From an uncultured Anaerolineae bacterium (lineage in GTDB: Bacteria > Chloroflexota > Anaerolineae > Anaerolineales > Villigracilaceae): a stretch of 33,019 bases of DNA. Position numbers and translations under genes: made by a program. Position 1 is the stretch's first letter. Each line of letters begins with the position of its first letter. Positions 23,688 to 32,736 of the stretch are shown here, in pieces. Under the pieces are notes generated by a model. It was given only the letters and a program-made list of their open reading frames with translations. It made no database searches and was not told the DNA's origin. The stretch is taken from assembly GCA_903838415.1 (NCBI GenBank), contig CAILYI010000058.1, forward strand, positions 1 to 33,019, read 5' to 3'.

Positions 23688-24215
23688 TCAGTGGCGGTAG
23701 CCGTTCTTTTTGGGACAGAAATGACCTTCAGGCTCCATCGGCTGGCTGCATTGCGGACAGGTGGGCCGCCCGCGTTGGACAACTTCCACTCCCCAGCGAG
23801 CCAGCGCGCGCGCCTGGGAGCGGCTGCACCAGTAACGAACAATCGCGGCGTCTTCGGGTTCGTCGCCATCCATCAATATTTCGCGGACGACGAGCACTAG
23901 CAGATCGCGTTCTTTGTCATAGCCCAGGCCAATTTCACCGGCGCGAAAAACCGGTTCGAGCGGCGGAGTAATCCGCATCTGCTCATCCACAAAATCAGCG
24001 GAAGCTTCGAGCAAATCCGGGTTTTGCTGGGAAAGCTGCGCCAGGAATTGTTCAATCCCCACCGAGAGCGATTGCAGCTGGATTTTTTCAATAATTACCG
24101 TGATCGTGCGGGCCGCCTGAAAGGCTTGTAAATAAAAAACTCGCTGACCGGGCGCACCAATGGCATCAGCGGTAATGTGTTCGCAGGGATCGACATCAAT
24201 TTCGAAGCGTGGCAT
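23688..24215 (-). CDS. DUF3090 family protein with C-terminal zinc-ribbon-like motif
   Basis: A 175-residue protein. The N-terminal part is a beta-rich domain with RVFYLQA and LGYDKERDLLVLVV; the C-terminus carries CPQCSQPMEPEGHFCP (153-168) followed by KKNGYRH, the hallmark ending of DUF3090 proteins. Cys153, Cys156, His165 and Cys167 could bind zinc. Its function is not known to me. In Actinobacteria it travels with the SCO1664-type protein, as it does here. The ATG at 24215 is supported by AAGGAAA upstream; the longer open frame overlaps the divergent mutase gene and is rejected. It is probably the first gene of a DUF3090, SCO1664, homoserine dehydrogenase transcript. Confidence 0.88.
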   Translation of the reverse strand: MPRFEIDVDPCEHITADAIGAPGQRVFYLQAFQAARTITVIIEKIQLQSLSVGIEQFLAQLSQQNPDLLEASADFVDEQMRITPPLEPVFRAGEIGLGYDKERDLLVLVVREILMDGDEPEDAAIVRYWCSRSQARALARWGVEVVQRGRPTCPQCSQPMEPEGHFCPKKNGYRH

Positions 24216-24243
24216 ACAGGTTTCCTTGTAATAATTCAGAGCG

Positions 24244-24249
24244 AGTATA
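24244..24249 (-). promoter_or_regulatory. -10 box TATACT for the DUF3090 operon
   Basis: TATACT on the minus strand lies about 29 bases before the DUF3090 start. The divergent mutase promoter is 52 bases away, so the two -35 regions are close and could be co-regulated. Confidence 0.5.
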
Positions 24250-24300
24250 CCAGAAATTAGATTGTCGGGTTGCGCCAGCCTTTCCATGACAGGCGGGCGG

Positions 24301-24306
24301 TATAAT
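24301..24306 (+). promoter_or_regulatory. -10 box TATAAT for the acyl-CoA mutase gene
   Basis: An exact TATAAT lies 34 bases before the ATG at 24340, giving a leader of about 27 bases. No clear -35 hexamer at 16-18 bases upstream. Confidence 0.6.
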
Positions 24307-24339
24307 CGAGGAAATCCTTCGCCAAGGAGAGGAGTTCGA

Positions 24340-26019
24340 ATGTACGAACGCAAAAAGCTTGCGGAGTTAAACGATTCACTCACACTTTGGGAACAAAACA
24401 ACCTGAAACAGGCGCTTTCTGCGCTGCCAGAACGCAGGGACCAGTTTCTCACCACGTCATCAGAACCGATAAATCGTCTTTACACCCCGGCCGACGTTGC
24501 GGATTTGGATTACGAGCAAGACCTGGGCCAGCCCGGCGAGTATCCCTACACGCGCGGGGTACATGCCACGTTGCACCGCAGCAAACTCTGGACAATGCGC
24601 ATGTTCGCCGGGTTTGGCACCGCGGAGGAAACCAATACCCGCTTCAAATACCTGCTCAGCCAGGGCCAAACCGGCCTGTCGATTGCCTTCGACCTGGCCA
24701 CACTGATGGGGTACGATTCTGACGCGCCCGCAGCTGAAGGGGAATTTGGCAAATGCGGCGTGGCGGTTTCGTCGCTAAAAGATATGGAAATCCTGCTGGA
24801 GGGAATCCCGCTCGATAAGGTTTCCACCAGCATGACCATCAACTCCCCCGCCGCCATCATCTGGGCCATGTACATCGCCGCCGCTGAGAAGCAGGGCGTG
24901 CGCCCGGAACAGCTGCGCGGCACCACGCAAAACGACATCCTGAAAGAATTCATCGCCCAAAAAGAATATATTTTCCCACCCGAACCATCCATGCGGCTGG
25001 TAACGGATACGATTGAATTTGGCACCACCACCCTGCCGCAGTGGAACACCATCTCGATCAGCGGCTACCATATCCGCGAGGCCGGTTCGACCGCCGCGCA
25101 GGAACTGGCCTTCACCCTGGCGGACGGCATGGAATATGTGCGCTGGGGCATTCAGCGCGGCCTGGATGTGGACGAATTCGCACCGCGCCTGTCCTTCTTC
25201 TTCAACGCGCATAATGATTTCTTCGAGGAAATCGCCAAATACCGCGCCGCGCGCCGCATTTGGGCGCGTGAAATGAAAGAGACTTTCGGCGCAAAAAATC
25301 CGCGCTCATGGATTTTACGCTTCCACACCCAGACGGCTGGGGTTTCGCTGACCGCCCAACAGCCAGAAAACAACGTTGTCCGCGTAGCGCTGCAGGCACT
25401 GGCCGCCGTGCTGGGCGGCACACAATCCTTGCACACCAACAGCCTCGACGAAGCGCTGGCACTGCCATCCGAGCACGCGGTCACGATTGCCCTGCGCACC
25501 CAGCAAATCATCGCCGAAGAATCGGGCGTAACCAACACCGTCGACCCGTTGGGCGGCTCATTCTTTGTCGAAGCGCAGACCAATCACATCGAAGCGCAGG
25601 CCTATGATTATTTCCGGCGTATCGAAAGCCTCGGCGGCGTGCTGCCAGCCATCGAAAAAGGCTTTTTCCAGAGCGAAATCTCAGACGCGGCCTATCGCTA
25701 CCAGCGCGAAATCGACTCAGGCCTGCGGAAAATTGTCGGGGTGAATGCTTACGCCGAGGAGAAAGCCCCCTCCATCCCGATCCTGGCGATGGATCCACAA
25801 GGGTATGAGCGCCAGGTGGCACGCCTAAAGGAAGTACGCGCCACGCGTGACTCGGGACGAGTGGGCCAAGCGCTCGACCATCTGCGTCTGGCTTGCGCCG
25901 GGACGCAAAATACCATGCCAGCCATTCTGGATGCCGTACGCGCCTACTGCACACTGGGCGAAATGATCGATGTGATGCGCAAGGAACTTGGCACTTACGA
26001 GGAACCCACCTGGATTTAG
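24340..26019 (+). CDS. B12-dependent acyl-CoA mutase large subunit, isobutyryl-CoA-mutase-like active site
   Basis: A 559-residue protein covering the TIM-barrel substrate domain of the methylmalonyl-CoA mutase superfamily, without the C-terminal cobalamin-binding domain; a separate small subunit is needed and is not in the window. It catalyses a radical carbon-skeleton rearrangement of an acyl-Co[24 protein letters not shown] with the B12-side His244, and [16 protein letters not shown] are conserved. Its numbering happens to match Propionibacterium MCM: it has Phe89 where MCM has Tyr89 and Gln207 where MCM has the carboxylate-binding Arg207. Phe and Gln at these sites are known for isobutyryl-CoA mutase. 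AAGGAGAGGAG before the ATG at 24340 fixes the start. Confidence 0.9.
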   Translation: MYERKKLAELNDSLTLWEQNNLKQALSALPERRDQFLTTSSEPINRLYTPADVADLDYEQDLGQPGEYPYTRGVHATLHRSKLWTMRMFAGFGTAEETNTRFKYLLSQGQTGLSIAFDLATLMGYDSDAPAAEGEFGKCGVAVSSLKDMEILLEGIPLDKVSTSMTINSPAAIIWAMYIAAAEKQGVRPEQLRGTTQNDILKEFIAQKEYIFPPEPSMRLVTDTIEFGTTTLPQWNTISISGYHIREAGSTAAQELAFTLADGMEYVRWGIQRGLDVDEFAPRLSFFFNAHNDFFEEIAKYRAARRIWAREMKETFGAKNPRSWILRFHTQTAGVSLTAQQPENNVVRVALQALAAVLGGTQSLHTNSLDEALALPSEHAVTIALRTQQIIAEESGVTNTVDPLGGSFFVEAQTNHIEAQAYDYFRRIESLGGVLPAIEKGFFQSEISDAAYRYQREIDSGLRKIVGVNAYAEEKAPSIPILAMDPQGYERQVARLKEVRATRDSGRVGQALDHLRLACAGTQNTMPAILDAVRAYCTLGEMIDVMRKELGTYEEPTWI

Positions 26020-26041
26020 GGTTGCTCAGGCAGAAGCAATA

Positions 26042-26069
26042 AAAAAGTCCTCCCTGCGGAGGACTTTTT
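26042..26069. terminator. Bidirectional terminator between mutase and rnz
   Basis: A perfect 12-bp stem (26042-26053 with 26058-26069) with a CTGC loop; A-rich on the left and T-rich on the right, so it works for both converging genes. Confidence 0.92.
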
Positions 26070-26104
26070 ACTTTTTACTTTCACCTGATTACTTATCCCT
26101 TTTC

Positions 26105-27028
26105 CTACCCGACTTCCCGTCTGACAGAATAACTGTCAAAATCCCGGGCAACCACCGCATTCGGGAAAATGGATTGGGCCTCGGCCAGAACATCCTTTTC
26201 ACGATAACGCCGCGAAATATGCGTGAGAATCAACTGTTTCACACCAGCTTTGACCGCCAGTTCCGCCGCGCCTTTGGCCGTCATGTGCGCAAACTGGCGC
26301 GCCATATCGGCTTCTTCGTCCAGGTAGGTGGATTCTATCACCAGCGCATCCGCGCCCAACGCATGCTGGAGCAAGTCATCGGTGCGTCCGGTATCACCCA
26401 CCACCATCAGCTTGGTACCACGCACAAACGGCCCGAGCACGTCCTCGGGAGAGATGATCCGGCCATCGGCCAGGGTGACGGATTGACCCTCCACCAGTTG
26501 TCGCCGCTCGGGACCAAAAGGGACACCCAATTCCGTGGCTGTTTCCGGCAAAAATGGACGGCGCGCTTTTTCCTCGAACATATAGCCGAGACAATCCGGC
26601 CCGCGATGAGTTACCGGAAAGGCCGTGACGGAGAAATCGTCCGTTTCAAACAGCACGCCGGGACCGATTTCGCGATAGTGCAGCAGCATGGGTGGATTGG
26701 CGCCGCGCAGCACCACGTCATTAATCAGCGTGCGAACACGCTCGATGGCGTTCTTGCCGCCGAAAATTTCCAGCTGCTCGATGGCTTCCCAGCGCATGAA
26801 GGTGGACATCAATCCACCCAGGCCGAGAATATGATCGAGATGACCGTGCGTGAGCAGGATACGGTTGAGCTGCTTGAACCCAATCCCCGATTGCAAAATC
26901 TGGCGCTGCGTGCCTTCGCCGCAGTCGATCAGGAAACGGTATTCATCGTGTTTCACGATTTGCGCTGAAAGGCCACGCCGGGCCGATGGGGCAGAGGCAG
27001 AAGTACCTAGAAAAAGAATTTCAAACAC
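26105..27028 (-). CDS. rnz: Ribonuclease Z (tRNA 3' endonuclease)
   Basis: A 307-residue metallo-beta-lactamase-fold endonuclease that trims tRNA 3' ends. The zinc-binding motif is THGHLDH (60-66), preceded by LIDCGEGTQRQI (33-44). Further ligands are in the central HRGPDCLGY region (about 140-148), GDTGRTDDL (about 214) and the C-terminal LTHISRRY (about 269-276). FAHMTAKGAAELA is also typical of this family. The long insertion between the ligands fits RNase Z. The start codon is GTG at 27028, preceded by GGAAGG. Length is normal (about 305). Confidence 0.94.
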   Translation of the reverse strand: MFEILFLGTSASAPSARRGLSAQIVKHDEYRFLIDCGEGTQRQILQSGIGFKQLNRILLTHGHLDHILGLGGLMSTFMRWEAIEQLEIFGGKNAIERVRTLINDVVLRGANPPMLLHYREIGPGVLFETDDFSVTAFPVTHRGPDCLGYMFEEKARRPFLPETATELGVPFGPERRQLVEGQSVTLADGRIISPEDVLGPFVRGTKLMVVGDTGRTDDLLQHALGADALVIESTYLDEEADMARQFAHMTAKGAAELAVKAGVKQLILTHISRRYREKDVLAEAQSIFPNAVVARDFDSYSVRREVG

Positions 27029-27332
27029 GGATAAATCCTTCCGGGCTGCCGGACAACTGATTTCAGCGTCGCGGTGCGAATGAGTCGGGTTATTTTACCC
27101 CAAACCGCTGGCGTTCCTTGCCCAGCGATTCGATTTGCTGTATAGTGAAGTGCAAAGCATACCACCCTCCTGCACTTCGGGGGGCCATATTCGTTGCTCA
27201 CTTTCCCGGCAGAATCACCGGGCAGTTGAAAAGGCCGCCATTTCCTCAGCCCGGCTCGATATGCTATAATGAAAATATGTTCTACTTTAGAGCATTTCAG
27301 CAGTTTCCATTCAGCCAAAAACCATCCTTCCC
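27029..27332. other. 304-base divergent intergenic region between rnz and ftsK
   Basis: No gene seen. It holds an 8-bp inverted repeat with a 16-base loop (27147-27154 with 27171-27178), a TATAGT (27141-27146) just before it that could be a -10 box, and the TATAAT used for ftsK (27265-27270). Confidence 0.6.
27265..27270 (+). promoter_or_regulatory. -10 box TATAAT upstream of ftsK
   Basis: An exact TATAAT lies 62 bases before the ATG at 27333. The leader would have no Shine-Dalgarno sequence in front of the ATG. Confidence 0.55.
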
Positions 27333-29648
27333 ATGCCATTAAAAATACCGTTTTCCAAATCAACGCCCCCGCCCGCCAAGGGCAAAACCGCCCACAAAAA
27401 GGACGATAAAAAACCGGTCAGCAAGCCGCCGGTCAAGACCGCCGCACCTGCCGTAAAAAAACCGGCCGGAAAACATGTCGCGCCGCCGCCACCCCCACCG
27501 CCGCTGTTCGACATTTCCGCCGAGCGCAAACTCGACATCTTGGGTATCGTCCTGGCGCTGAGCGGTTTGGTCATCATCCTGGCGCTGGTCTCGTTAAGCC
27601 GCAGTTCCGTCACCGGAACGCTCCTCGGCGTGCTGGATTTTCTTCTGGGCTACGGCGCTTACCTTTTGCCATTCGCGCTGATCGGGTTCGGCGGCTGGCT
27701 TGTGCTGCGCAAAATCGACCGCATCCCGCCCATTTCGGTGGAGCGCGTCTCGGGTATGCTCTTCCTGCTGCTCTTTATCATCACTGCCATCCAACTCGCC
27801 ACGGACAATGGCGGCTGGGTCGGCAGCCTGTTTTATCGCATCCTTTCCACCAACCTGGGCTGGGGCGGCACACTGGTGGCCTTGCTGGCCTGGCTGCTAA
27901 TCGCGCTGACCATGTCCTTCGATGTAACCGTGCCAGAATTAGTGGGGAAATTGGAGCCTTTTCTGACCGCTTTGAGCAAATTCTGGACGATAATCTTTGC
28001 CCCGCTGCAAAATCGTCTCGGCGGACAAAACTCCCCGGAAATTGCTCCCGTTGAAGATGGCTTTCTACCGCTGAATCATCCCACCGCCGCCCCAACGGAA
28101 TCCAGCGCCCCCACCATCAACGCGGAAATTGGCATTCCCGTCACAAACCCGGTCAAACAAATTGCCTGGGTACTGCCCAATATTACGGAAATTCTGGAAA
28201 CCAACAATACCCCTTCCGTAAACGAAGAATTCGTCGAGGCGCGCGGACGGCTGATCGAGGAAACTCTGGCATCTTTTGGCGCGCCCGCCCAGGTGGTTCA
28301 AATCAGCAAGGGCCCGACCATCACCCAATTCGGCGTGGAACCGCTCTTCGTGGAATCGCGCGCCGGTCGCACGCGCGTGCGCGTCAGCAAAATCGTCTCG
28401 CTTTCAGATGATCTGGCGCTGGCACTGGCCGCGCCGCGCATCCGCATCCAGGCCCCGGTGCCTGGACGCAGCTACGTAGGCATCGAAGTCCCCAACAACG
28501 AAATGACGCTTGTCACCCTGCGTGACCTGCTCGAATCAGATGCCTTTGTCCGCGCCCGAAAAATCCTGTCGTTTGCGCTCGGGCGGGATGTCTCAGGCCT
28601 GCCGATCGGCGCAGACCTGGCCGGGATGCCACATCTGCTCATCGCCGGGACGACCGGCTCTGGTAAATCGGTTTGTGTCAACGCGATTCTCACCTGCCTG
28701 CTGCTGTACAACACCCCCGACGAAGTCCGCATGGTGCTGGTAGACCCCAAACGGGTGGAGTTGACCGGCTATAACGGCGTGCCGCATCTGCTCGCGCCGG
28801 TCGTCGTCGAAATGGAGCGCGTCCTCGGTGCGTTGCAGTGGATGACGCGCGAGATGGATCGCCGTTATCACACCTTTGCCCAGGTCGGCGCGCGTAACAT
28901 CGTCGATTACAACACGCGCATGAAAACCCAGGGACAGAAAAAACTGCCGTACCTGGTAATCGTCATCGATGAATTGGCCGATTTAATGATGATCGCTCCC
29001 GATGAAACCGAGCGCACCATCACGCGCCTGGCGCAGCTGGCTCGCGCCACCGGCATCCACATGGTGCTGGCCACCCAACGTCCCTCCGTGGATGTGGTAA
29101 CCGGTTTGATTAAGGCAAACTTCCCGGCGCGCATCGCCTTTGCAGTTTCATCCAACACTGACAGTCGCGTTATCCTCGATCAGCCCGGCGCAGAACGTTT
29201 GCTGGGACGCGGCGATATGCTGTATCAATCCCCCGAAGCCCCGTCACCCGTCCGCCTGCAGGGTGTCTTCGTCTCTGACCATGAAATTCACCGCCTGGTG
29301 GATTTTTGGCGCGATCAGAATACGCAGGGCATCGCCAGCACGCCCGGCGGCCCGGTGGACGGAGTTCCATCCAATGTACCGCTCAAACAGGTGGCCATGT
29401 TTGGCGAAGATATTACCGCCGCTCCCGAACAGGGCGATCATTTGATGTCTGAAGCGATTGACCTGGTGCGCCGCGAAGGCCGCGCCTCGGTGTCGATGCT
29501 GCAGCGTAAACTGCGGATTGGCTATACCCGCGCCGCGCGCCTGATAGACACGATGGAGGAGAAAAAGATCGTCGGTCAACCGCAGGATGCAACCGGTGTG
29601 CGACCGGTGCTGGATTACGGCCCGGCAGCGCCGCCCCCAGAGAAGTAG
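27333..29648 (+). CDS. ftsK: FtsK/SpoIIIE-family DNA translocase
   Basis: A 771-residue septal DNA pump that moves chromosome ends during division. After a Lys/Pro-rich cytoplasmic start (1-60) come four membrane segments (about 66-87, 96-122, 139-157, 177-196), a linker, the alpha domain (about 290-400), and the beta RecA-like motor with Walker A GTTGSGKS (439-446) and Walker B LVIVIDELADL (541-551). LATQRPSVDVVTGLIKANFPARIAF is the family signature. The gamma winged-helix domain (about 703-755) for recognition of polar DNA sequences is present. The short linker matches the SpoIIIE/FtsK form of Gram-positive-like bacteria. Start lacks a ribosome binding site; no in-frame alternative lies nearby. 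Confidence 0.95.
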   Translation: MPLKIPFSKSTPPPAKGKTAHKKDDKKPVSKPPVKTAAPAVKKPAGKHVAPPPPPPPLFDISAERKLDILGIVLALSGLVIILALVSLSRSSVTGTLLGVLDFLLGYGAYLLPFALIGFGGWLVLRKIDRIPPISVERVSGMLFLLLFIITAIQLATDNGGWVGSLFYRILSTNLGWGGTLVALLAWLLIALTMSFDVTVPELVGKLEPFLTALSKFWTIIFAPLQNRLGGQNSPEIAPVEDGFLPLNHPTAAPTESSAPTINAEIGIPVTNPVKQIAWVLPNITEILETNNTPSVNEEFVEARGRLIEETLASFGAPAQVVQISKGPTITQFGVEPLFVESRAGRTRVRVSKIVSLSDDLALALAAPRIRIQAPVPGRSYVGIEVPNNEMTLVTLRDLLESDAFVRARKILSFALGRDVSGLPIGADLAGMPHLLIAGTTGSGKSVCVNAILTCLLLYNTPDEVRMVLVDPKRVELTGYNGVPHLLAPVVVEMERVLGALQWMTREMDRRYHTFAQVGARNIVDYNTRMKTQGQKKLPYLVIVIDELADLMMIAPDETERTITRLAQLARATGIHMVLATQRPSVDVVTGLIKANFPARIAFAVSSNTDSRVILDQPGAERLLGRGDMLYQSPEAPSPVRLQGVFVSDHEIHRLVDFWRDQNTQGIASTPGGPVDGVPSNVPLKQVAMFGEDITAAPEQGDHLMSEAIDLVRREGRASVSMLQRKLRIGYTRAARLIDTMEEKKIVGQPQDATGVRPVLDYGPAAPPPEK

Positions 29649-29748
29649 TCAAAGGGCTGAAAATAAGTAGACGACCGCCTGTTGTTCCCTCTAAATTGCT
29701 TATGGCGCAATTCCATTCAAGATTTCTTTTCCAACACATAGATTCGTG

Positions 29749-31344
29749 ATGTTACCTCTCAACCTTTGCCTGCAACATAACGCTGAACTTTTTCCCGATA
29801 AACCGGCTCTCCGGTTCATGGGACGCAACGCCACTTGGGAGACGGTGACCTACCGCCAGCTTGCCGAGCGCGCCAACCTGTTCTCGCGTGGATTATCCGC
29901 TTACAACATCCGCCCGGGAACACGGGCTGTGCTGATGACCCCACCCAGCGTGGACTTTTTCGCGCTGGTGCTGGCCCTGTTACAGAACGGTATCGTCGCG
30001 ATGATGGTGGCCCCGGATATCGGTTTGCACAATGTCACAGCCTGTATCGGCGAAACCGGCGCGGAAGTCTACTTTGGTTCCAGTTTGACGCATGGGATCC
30101 GGCTATTGTTCGGGTGGGGACGCTCCAGCTTGCGCCTGAATCTCACCCTGGCAGATGTGGCTCGCGCCGGGGCGTCGGCACACGCCGTTTCGCCGATGCA
30201 AATCGAGGCGGAGAGTGAGACTGCCATCATTTACACCAGCGGCAGTACCGGCCTGCCCAAAGGGGTGATCTTCTCCCAGGCCAATTTCGCGGCCCAGGTT
30301 CAAATGCTGGTACAGGCCCTGCAGCTGAGCGGTGATGAAATCGATCTGCCCACTTTTCCATTATTTGTTGTGATCGACTGCCTGCTCGGTGTGACGGCGG
30401 TCATCCCTGATATGCGCTTCCCACCCCCTGCGAAAGTGGATCCGGCGCGACTGGTGAATGCCATCCAGACTCACAAAGTGAATACGATGTTCGTTTCGCC
30501 AGCGCCGCTGGCCCGGCTGGCGCGGTATGGTGCCGTCAACAGCGTTCAGCTTTCCAGCTTGCAAAAAGTCATCACGGCGGGTGCTCCTGCTCCGATCGAT
30601 GTGCAGGAGCAATTTGTCAGCCAGCTCGCGCCTGGGGCAGAGTTGTTTGGTATCTATGGTTCAACCGAGACGCTGCCGGTCTCCATCGTCAGCAGTCGCG
30701 AGATTTTGCAGGAAACGCGTCATCTCTCAGCACAGGGCGCGGGGGTATGCATCGGACTTCCGGTAGACGGGGCGGAGGTGCGGATTATCCCCATCAGCGA
30801 CGCACCATTGTCCGTGGCGGAAGCGTATTCCCTACCGATAGGTGAGATAGGCGAAATCGCTGTCAAAGGTGGGGCGGTGACGAAGGCCTACGTTGGGCGC
30901 GAACCGGCCAACCGGTTGGCAAAAATCATCGCTGATGATGGCGAAACCATCCATCGTATGGGCGATCTGGGCTATTTTGACGCAAAAGGGCGGTTGTGGT
31001 ATTGTGGACGCATCTCCCAAAGGGTGACCACCACTGCCGGGACGTTGTTTACCGAGCCAATCGAGGGGATTTTCAACGTTCATCCGCTGGTCTATCGCAC
31101 CGCCCTCGTCGGCGTGGAAAAAGCTGGGAAAACGGAACCCGTGTTGTGGGTGGAGTTGATTCCTGGCGCCCGGAACACGGACAAAAAACAAATTCGCAGG
31201 GAACTGCTTGATCTGGCAAAACCCCACGCGACGGCGCATCTCATAAAAACGATTCTATTCCACCCGGCTTTCCCGACAGATGTGCGTCACAATTCCAAGA
31301 TTATCCGTGAAAAACTGGCGGAACTGGCAAAGGATCGGGGATAA
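29749..31344 (+). CDS. AMP-forming adenylate enzyme, OleC-like / fatty acid-CoA ligase family
   Basis: A 531-residue ANL-superfamily enzyme that activates an acid with ATP. The P-loop-like motif is IIYTSGSTGLPKGV (about 159-172); GIYGSTETLPVS is the adenine/TxE motif; MGDLGYFDAKGRLWYCGR is the hinge region. The C-terminal TDVRHNSKI is the form found in OleC, the olefin beta-lactone synthetase, and related ligases, as is FPLFVVIDCLLGVTAVIPDM. Bona fide ole clusters carry oleA, oleB and oleD; none is here, so the reaction (beta-lactone formation versus acyl-CoA synthesis) is open. ATG at 29749 is preferred to the GTG just before it. No ribosome binding site; the 100-base gap upstream shows no terminator. 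Confidence 0.82.
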   Translation: MLPLNLCLQHNAELFPDKPALRFMGRNATWETVTYRQLAERANLFSRGLSAYNIRPGTRAVLMTPPSVDFFALVLALLQNGIVAMMVAPDIGLHNVTACIGETGAEVYFGSSLTHGIRLLFGWGRSSLRLNLTLADVARAGASAHAVSPMQIEAESETAIIYTSGSTGLPKGVIFSQANFAAQVQMLVQALQLSGDEIDLPTFPLFVVIDCLLGVTAVIPDMRFPPPAKVDPARLVNAIQTHKVNTMFVSPAPLARLARYGAVNSVQLSSLQKVITAGAPAPIDVQEQFVSQLAPGAELFGIYGSTETLPVSIVSSREILQETRHLSAQGAGVCIGLPVDGAEVRIIPISDAPLSVAEAYSLPIGEIGEIAVKGGAVTKAYVGREPANRLAKIIADDGETIHRMGDLGYFDAKGRLWYCGRISQRVTTTAGTLFTEPIEGIFNVHPLVYRTALVGVEKAGKTEPVLWVELIPGARNTDKKQIRRELLDLAKPHATAHLIKTILFHPAFPTDVRHNSKIIREKLAELAKDRG

Positions 31345-31444
31345 AAAACTGCCGACGTTCTTACTTTCGGTTGCCAATCTTACCAAAGGCAAAAACTGTA
31401 TTGAAGTTTGGGAATTCATCGCTTGAAATACTTACATCCATAAT

Positions 31445-32395
31445 TCAGGGAGAAGTACCTTGCAGCACGTGGATAACAATTTCTGGTGGGCAGAAGAATC
31501 GCGCAAAAATTCCTGAAGATCCAACACCGGCTGATGTATAACCACTCATGCCATTGAAGCCCCACTGCCCAAAAGTGTACTGGCGCTCGCAGTTGGCGTT
31601 TAATAATACCGGATTGCCTCCGGGCAGGCAAATCTGCCCGGCATGCGTATGTCCGGCCAGATATAAACCAAAACCTCGCTCCGCAGCTTCTGGGATCACC
31701 TCGGGAGAGTGCACCAACAAAATCCTGGCCGTTTCAGTTGGCACGCCCTGCAATGCCTTGTCGAAATCGTGCAAACCATAAAAATGGGCATCATCCAGGC
31801 CGGTTATCCACAAATTCTCGTTGTTTATATCCAAAACCACACTCTCATTGATGAGAAGCCTGACACCCGCTGCCTCGATCAATGGGACCATTTCGATAAA
31901 ATCATGATTGCCAAGTATTCCCAAAATGCCCAACCGGCACTGCAGTGACGGAACCAGCGCATTAAATTCCTCTGTCAGATGCCGATACAAACCTGTATCA
32001 GAAAAACGAAAATCTCCAGTAAGAACACACAGGTCAAAGTCTAAACCCGCAACCGTCTGAGCAATCAGGCTGCCCAAACCCGGATAACCATCCAGGTGCA
32101 GATCGGTTAATTGGAGGATACGCAGACCCTTGAAGGGTTCCGGCAGCCCGGGAAAAATGACATGATTTTCTCGCACTGCGAATTGCAGGGCATTACGCTG
32201 TCCAACTTTTATTAACCCGCTGACGTTGAGGAATAAATCCACCAACTGAAAAAAAAGGGACAGGTTTTCGAAATGGAATGTCCCCAACCCTCGGCCAGTC
32301 ACATTGGTGATGTGGTCTACCTGAGCACGTAAGCGTTTCCCCATGTGTTCATCGCCTAAGCGTTGACGCAAATCATTGAAAGAATGTTCGTCCAT
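31445..32395 (-). CDS. Calcineurin-like metallophosphoesterase
   Basis: A 316-residue protein with the complete dinuclear metal site of the calcineurin-like family: DLHLDG (D-x-H), GDF (G-D), GNHD, VHSPE and GHTHAG. It resembles YkuE-like phosphohydrolases. The N-terminal 60 residues are charged and helical, followed by a moderately hydrophobic stretch (about 45-60), so it may be membrane associated. The frame is open to 32464 but the ATG at 32395 has AAGGAAA upstream and is chosen. The gap to the OleC-like gene is 100 bases with no strong terminator. The substrate (phosphodiester or lipid-linked pyrophosphate) is unknown. Confidence 0.88.
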   Translation of the reverse strand: MDEHSFNDLRQRLGDEHMGKRLRAQVDHITNVTGRGLGTFHFENLSLFFQLVDLFLNVSGLIKVGQRNALQFAVRENHVIFPGLPEPFKGLRILQLTDLHLDGYPGLGSLIAQTVAGLDFDLCVLTGDFRFSDTGLYRHLTEEFNALVPSLQCRLGILGILGNHDFIEMVPLIEAAGVRLLINESVVLDINNENLWITGLDDAHFYGLHDFDKALQGVPTETARILLVHSPEVIPEAAERGFGLYLAGHTHAGQICLPGGNPVLLNANCERQYTFGQWGFNGMSGYTSAGVGSSGIFARFFCPPEIVIHVLQGTSP

Positions 32396-32464
32396 AGCCG
32401 GTTTCCTTGAAAAAATGATTTTTGCTCGAGATTTCCATGGCACGCTCTCAGGTTTCGGAACCAA

Positions 32465-32653
32465 CTACTTTAGATGCAGTCTGGACATATACTGAGAGCT
32501 ATTCTTTTTTTCTGACAGCTCGATTGTACATCTGTCCTGAAAGTCTGTCGTAATAGACTTCTTATCAAATCCTTCGCCATAGTTGGGTGGGAGAAATCGG
32601 GCTTTTCGAATAATGTTGAAGTCTTCAACAACCCAACCAGCTTGAGAAAACAA
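32465..32653 (-). CDS. Unidentified short ORF, possible gene remnant
   Basis: A 62-codon frame starting with TTG; it reads on upstream only to a TGA 8 codons before. The translation (QAGWVVEDFN, RFLPPNYGEGF, TTDFQDRC) has ordinary globular composition, unlike most shadow frames, but I recognise no family and see no ribosome binding site. It ends 70 bases upstream of the metallophosphoesterase start. It may be a decayed gene fragment or chance. Confidence 0.25.
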   Translation of the reverse strand: MFSQAGWVVEDFNIIRKARFLPPNYGEGFDKKSITTDFQDRCTIELSEKKNSSQYMSRLHLK

Positions 32654-32736
32654 CTTCGCACCAGATGAGCCATGTCAATTTTGGACATCAGTCTGCAAAT
32701 GGACGAACAACGATATTGGGCCTTCGAATTTTGCCT

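Noticed and set aside
25988..26968. Plus-strand 326-codon frame opposite RNase Z
   Set aside because: RNase Z on the minus strand is certain from its metal ligands, and this frame also starts inside the mutase gene.
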